The translations under genes and the position numbers were made by a program. The notes beneath the pieces were generated by a model, which saw nothing but the letters and a program-made list of their open reading frames with translations, did not search any database and was not told where the DNA came from. A stretch of 64,000 nucleotides of DNA from Flavobacterium sp. K5-23. Lineage in GTDB: Bacteria > Bacteroidota > Bacteroidia > Flavobacteriales > Flavobacteriaceae. Shown one piece after another: positions 60,873 to 64,000 of this stretch. The stretch is from NCBI RefSeq assembly GCF_023278045.1, contig NZ_CP056783.1, positions 868,001 through 932,000 of the forward strand, written 5' to 3'. Each line of letters begins with the position of its first letter. The stretch's first letter is position 1.

Positions 60873-61274
60873 CTAAATAATCCCCTTCGCTTTCATTTCT
60901 ATAATTACATCCGCAGCATTCTTAAATGTGGGTGCTTGTTCAACAATACTTCCCACTCTTTTCTTGTTGAGTTTAAAAGTGATATCATTTTCTGTAGTGA
61001 ATAATAACGCGGTTAAAAACGGGTTATTCATATATGGAGCCAAAACGATAAAAGCTTCGTCAAGCGTATGGAAACTCTCTATTTCTTCGGTTTTGTATCG
61101 GGCTGTGACTGATAAAGTATAGCCGCCTTCTTCCAGTAAAACGGGTCTTACATAGATGTTTTTTAATTCCGTATCCCCAATGGTTTTAGCCAAAGTTAAT
61201 TTAGCATAAGTACCGTTTTGGACACTTTCTTTTACTTTTTCCCAAAATTGAACGAATACAGGTTGAAAAGACAT
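60873..61274 (-). CDS. Hypothetical cytosolic protein
   Basis: From the ATG at 61274 (MSFQPVFVQFWEKVKESVQN) the product has 133 residues without signal peptide or membrane helix; the frame extends to 61307 only with a TTG. It contains TLAKTIGDTELKNIYVRPV, YTLSVTARYKTEEIESFHT and PTFKNAADVIIEMKAKGII at the end. I do not recognise the family. The enoyl-CoA hydratase gene is upstream on the same strand, but a terminator lies between, so it is a separate unit. Confidence 0.65.
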   Translation of the reverse strand: MSFQPVFVQFWEKVKESVQNGTYAKLTLAKTIGDTELKNIYVRPVLLEEGGYTLSVTARYKTEEIESFHTLDEAFIVLAPYMNNPFLTALLFTTENDITFKLNKKRVGSIVEQAPTFKNAADVIIEMKAKGII

Positions 61275-61392
61275 AAACTTATTTTTAAACGTTGGATTAT
61301 TTTCCAATATCGATTTGCAAAATTAAGATTTGTAAATCAGAATTACAGTCTATTAAATGAAAATTTAAACTGTGAATAACTTTATTAAACAA

Positions 61393-61425
61393 AAACCGCC
61401 CATTCTCAATGTGAATGGGCGGTTT
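61393..61425 (-). terminator. Terminator of the enoyl-CoA hydratase gene
   Basis: AAACCGCCCATTC / GAATGGGCGGTTT is a perfect 13-bp stem; on the minus strand it is followed by TTTTT. Confidence 0.85.
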
Positions 61426-61478
61426 GTTATTTATTTTTAACTTGAAAACAGCAAAAAGGATTTTCAAGTTGTAAAGGA

Positions 61479-62261
61479 TTATTCTCCCGTAAACACTGCT
61501 TTCCTTTTTTCTAAAAAGGCAGTTGTTCCTTCTTTGAAATCTCCGGTACCAAAACATTTTCCGAATGCTTTTATTTCGGTTTCATATCCGTTTTCTCCGT
61601 CTTTAAAATTAGCATTAATTGCGTTGATGGCTTTAGTAATGGCCAAAGGAGAGTTTTTCATAATTCGTTGAGCGATACCATTACAATAATCTAAAAGTTC
61701 AGCTTGAGGAACCACGTGGTTTACTAATCCTGTCCTGTAAGCTTCGTCAGCAGTTACCATTCCGGCTGTCATAATCATTTCCATAGCGCGTCCTTTACCT
61801 ATCAATTGTGGTAAACGTTGGGTTCCTCCATATCCAGGAATTACTCCTAATGAAACTTCCGGCAATCCCATTTTGGCATTGTCAGAAGCGATTCTAAAAT
61901 GACAGGCCATAGCCAGTTCTAATCCGCCTCCAAGTGCGAAACCATTCACTGCCGCAATTACAGGGATTTTTAAGTTCTCAACAAAGTTGAATAATATTTC
62001 TTGTCCTTGTGCGGCTAATTGAACTCCTTCTTCTATTGAAAAGTGAGCAAATTCAGCGATATCAGCACCAGCTACAAAAGCTTTTTCTCCGCTACCAGTT
62101 AAAATAATTACACGCGTATCGTAACTTTTCTCCAAAGTTTCAAAGGCGCTGTGTAATTCTAATATCGTTGCTTTGTTTAATGCATTGAGTTTAGTAGGAC
62201 GATTTATAGTTATGGTTGTAATGTTATTTTCGGTAGCGATTAAAATGTTTTCGTAGTTCAT
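61479..62261 (-). CDS. Enoyl-CoA hydratase/isomerase (crotonase family)
   Basis: A 260-residue crotonase-fold protein. The oxyanion-hole residues lie in GEKAFVAGADIAEFA (about residues 56-70) and FALGGGLELAMACHF (about 102-116), and the Glu-containing MGLPEVSLGVIPGYGGTQRL (about 127-146) is typical. It would hydrate trans-2-enoyl-CoA in fatty-acid beta-oxidation, or act on a similar CoA ester. It follows the histidine kinase gene by 9 bases on the same strand. Confidence 0.92.
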   Translation of the reverse strand: MNYENILIATENNITTITINRPTKLNALNKATILELHSAFETLEKSYDTRVIILTGSGEKAFVAGADIAEFAHFSIEEGVQLAAQGQEILFNFVENLKIPVIAAVNGFALGGGLELAMACHFRIASDNAKMGLPEVSLGVIPGYGGTQRLPQLIGKGRAMEMIMTAGMVTADEAYRTGLVNHVVPQAELLDYCNGIAQRIMKNSPLAITKAINAINANFKDGENGYETEIKAFGKCFGTGDFKEGTTAFLEKRKAVFTGE

Positions 62262-62270
62262 TATAATGAT

Positions 62271-63743
62271 TTAAGAGTTAGTTATTGGAAGGCTAACCGT
62301 AAAACGAGTTCCTTTTCCAAGTTCAGTATCAAAGGTAATTGTTCCTTTGTAATTTTCAATAATATTTTTAATAATACCTAGACCTAAGCCCATTCCACTG
62401 CTTTTGGTGGTAAATTTAGGTTCGAATATTCGGCTTATATCCTGAGGGTTTATTCCTATTCCGTTGTCTTCCACAGTAATCAATACATTGTTTGACTCTT
62501 TGTTTACAGTCACAAAGATTACCTTATTTTCCTGTTCCTCGGGAATAGATTGAATAGCGTTTTTGACCAAATTTGTAATGATACGAATAAGTTGGGTACG
62601 GTCTATTTTCGAAATAATCTCTGGTGATTCACTTTTAAAAATGATAAGTTCGTCATTAAAAATGTCTAATGCCAGTTCAACGACATCTACCACATTCAGT
62701 GTTTCGTTTTGTTGGGCCGGCATGGAAGCAAAATTCGAAAAAGCAGAAGCAACTGCATTCATTGTGTCAATTTGCTGTATTAATGTTTCTGAGTAATCCT
62801 TCATTTTTCGCATTATTTCTGGATCATTCGGGTTGAATTTTCTTTCGAAACTCTGTACCGTCAAACGCATTGGAGTAAGCGGGTTTTTGATTTCGTGTGC
62901 CACTTGTTTGGCCATTTCGCGCCAAGCTTCTTCTCGTTCACTCTGGGCTAGTTTTACGGCGCTTATTTCTAGTTCATCAACCATTCGATTATAAGCGGTA
63001 ATCAACAGATTAATTTCTTTACTGCTGGCTTCCAAAACAATTTTCTTGTTCTTTTGATTCAAACTTGTTTCGTTCAGCCTGTCGGAAATCGTTTTTAGTG
63101 ATTTTGTTATATAGGAAGAAAGAAAATAGGCCAGTGCAAAAGCGACAATCAGCATAAAAGAATACACTTGTCCTAATCGAATAAGGAAATTGTTTAGCTC
63201 ATTTTGATAAAAACTTTCGTCTTCCAGATAAGGCAGGTTTAAAACACCCAAAGGCTTGAATTTATCATCTTTTATCTGGCTAAAAGAAGATCTTTTCTTC
63301 GTTCCATCTATGGTTTTAATATCAACATATCGTTTTTCTATTGAAGAACGCACGAGTTTTAAAATGTATTTTGGAATAGGAGGCGCTTCTTTGTCAACAG
63401 AGAAAGATTCTTTGGAGGATTTTAAAAGTTGGCCATCCAGACCATAAATATTTATCTCTATGTTGTGAATATGCGCCAGTTCATGAATTTTATCCTTGAA
63501 AATAAGGTCTAAATTCTCAGTGGTTAACGGGTACGTTGTTGTTGAAAGCACATAATTAATATGTTCTTTTATCGCGTTTTCCTTGCGTTCCAGTCGTTCC
63601 TGATGGTATTCTTTGGCTTCGTTTTTAAATTGAATAATCGATATGGTGGCCAGCAAAACAGATGCTACCACAATAAGTACGATCATCGAAAGGAATATTC
63701 GAATTCGCAGCGAAAGCATAGATATTTTGAAGCCTTTTAACAT
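62271..63743 (-). CDS. HAMP-containing sensor histidine kinase (NtrY-like)
   Basis: A 490-residue inner-membrane kinase. Membrane helices are at about residues 10-35 and 190-212 and enclose a periplasmic sensor region of about 150 residues with SFSQIKDDKFKPLGVLN. A HAMP segment follows, then HisKA with VAHEIKNPLTPMRLTVQ (phosphorylated His, about residue 283) and the ATPase domain: N box NLVKNAIQSIPEE, G1 VEDNGIGINPQD, and GMGLGLGIIKNIIENYKG. The NPLTPMRL form resembles NtrY. No response regulator gene is adjacent in the window. It precedes the enoyl-CoA hydratase by 9 bases. Confidence 0.92.
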   Translation of the reverse strand: MLKGFKISMLSLRIRIFLSMIVLIVVASVLLATISIIQFKNEAKEYHQERLERKENAIKEHINYVLSTTTYPLTTENLDLIFKDKIHELAHIHNIEINIYGLDGQLLKSSKESFSVDKEAPPIPKYILKLVRSSIEKRYVDIKTIDGTKKRSSFSQIKDDKFKPLGVLNLPYLEDESFYQNELNNFLIRLGQVYSFMLIVAFALAYFLSSYITKSLKTISDRLNETSLNQKNKKIVLEASSKEINLLITAYNRMVDELEISAVKLAQSEREEAWREMAKQVAHEIKNPLTPMRLTVQSFERKFNPNDPEIMRKMKDYSETLIQQIDTMNAVASAFSNFASMPAQQNETLNVVDVVELALDIFNDELIIFKSESPEIISKIDRTQLIRIITNLVKNAIQSIPEEQENKVIFVTVNKESNNVLITVEDNGIGINPQDISRIFEPKFTTKSSGMGLGLGIIKNIIENYKGTITFDTELGKGTRFTVSLPITNS

Positions 63744-63824
63744 AGTGTTCAGTATTCAGATTTCTTAGTGTTCAGTATTTAAATTTTCAATATTCAGTAT
63801 TTCTACTGATTACTAAAGTTCTGC
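63744..63824. repeat. CACTGAACAC-family repeat between kinase gene and the next gene
   Basis: The gap is composed of words such as GTGTTCAGTATTCAG and ACTGATTACT, with TACTGATCACTATT at its right edge overlapping the last codons of the next gene; it belongs to the family at 23771-23906. Confidence 0.6.
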
Positions 63825-64000
63825 TTACTGATCACTATTTTTCTCACGAATTCGTTTGTAAAATTTAAACCCTAACATTATAGTTATCGAAAATAAAAAT
63901 ATCCCGACAACTCCGTAAATCCAGTTCACGGCATTTTTTAAAATTACTAAAAATACTACTGCAAAAAGAATTATTGTTGCGCCTTCATTCCACAATCGCA
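63825..64000 (-). CDS. Membrane protein, CopD/HemJ-like C-terminus (5' end off window)
   Basis: On the minus strand a frame with a stop at 63825 is open to the window end, giving 58 codons: RLWNEGATIILFAVVFLVIL, then KNAVNWIYGVVGIFLFSITI and MLGFKFYKRIREKNSDQ. Two membrane helices and a basic tail are visible. It fits the C-terminal end of CopD-family or HemJ-like (protoporphyrinogen oxidase) proteins of Bacteroidota, but too little is present for a firm call. Its last codons (NSDQ and stop) are made of the CACTGATCAGT repeat word. Confidence 0.5.
   Translation of the reverse strand, partial: RLWNEGATIILFAVVFLVILKNAVNWIYGVVGIFLFSITIMLGFKFYKRIREKNSDQ

Overview
The window looks like chromosomal DNA of a Flavobacterium or a close relative (Bacteroidota, Flavobacteriaceae). 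It is AT-rich, genes lack strong Shine-Dalgarno sequences, and promoters, where visible, follow the Bacteroidota -7 pattern TAnnTTTG. Family-typical genes include a DUF4175 protein, a SerB-SerA fusion, GIN-domain and SPOR proteins, an S41 peptidase, a DUF4837 lipoprotein and an acyl-ACP desaturase. Most of the window is core housekeeping sequence. No rRNA and no CRISPR array was seen; one tRNA (Cys, GCA) is present.

Layout. 1-3.3 kb: 3' part missing from a minus-strand tex gene, a DUF1294 membrane protein, rpiB, then a 690-bp very AT-rich gap with at least four TGTTGATAA-type DnaA-box-like 9-mers (candidate oriC) and a small DUF2007 gene. 3.4-7 kb: rnr, a GIN-domain envelope protein and a LysE-type exporter. 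7.05-10.5 kb: a tandem array of about 90-bp units, each carrying a copy of the 3' end of tRNA-Cys plus its terminator, ending at the intact tRNA-Cys and split by a complete IS21-type element (istA/istB). 10.6-24.9 kb: folB, glnS, a three-gene YtxH/holin-like cluster, an SPFH protein, a porin-like protein, gltX, DUF4175, ybeY, mnmG and a methyltransferase. Four parS-like palindromes cluster around mnmG, about 19-21 kb from the candidate origin. 25-38.8 kb: OmpH-like lipoprotein, Pif1-like helicase, SPOR protein, dprA, a two-gene lipoprotein/secreted cassette flanked by MITE-like palindromes, a large FAD/Fe-S dehydrogenase, the SerB-SerA fusion, and a DUF1338 dioxygenase-like gene divergent from an Lrp/AsnC regulator.

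38.9-42.3 kb is the most accessory-looking part: small lipoproteins, an Imm11-like immunity gene, a broken paralogue of it, and three short remnants of polymorphic-toxin C-termini, each placed directly before an immunity-like gene, with no full-length toxin. A duplicated trpS 3' end and terminator mark one joint of this array. 42.3-58.3 kb returns to housekeeping: trpS, plsC-type acyltransferases, recA, a thioesterase, holB, pgk, a LysM transglycosylase, DUF4837, GNAT, ompA-like, S41 protease, rnpA, acyl-ACP desaturase and an HD phosphohydrolase. 58.36-60.83 kb is an IS3-type element whose transposase is split by an IS630-type element; removing the inner element restores the frame exactly. 60.9-64 kb: a hypothetical protein, an enoyl-CoA hydratase, an NtrY-like histidine kinase, and the 3' end of a membrane protein running off the window.

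Functionally, several neighbours fit chromosome start and segregation (candidate oriC, parS), translation (glnS, gltX, trpS, mnmG, ybeY, rnpA, tRNA-Cys), envelope building (porin, OmpH, OmpA, transglycosylase, acyltransferases, desaturase) and DNA repair or uptake (recA, dprA, helicase, holB). The genetic novelty lies in the tRNA-derived tandem array, the toxin-tip/immunity remnant array and the palindromic dispersed repeats. All functional calls are from reading the sequence without database searches.
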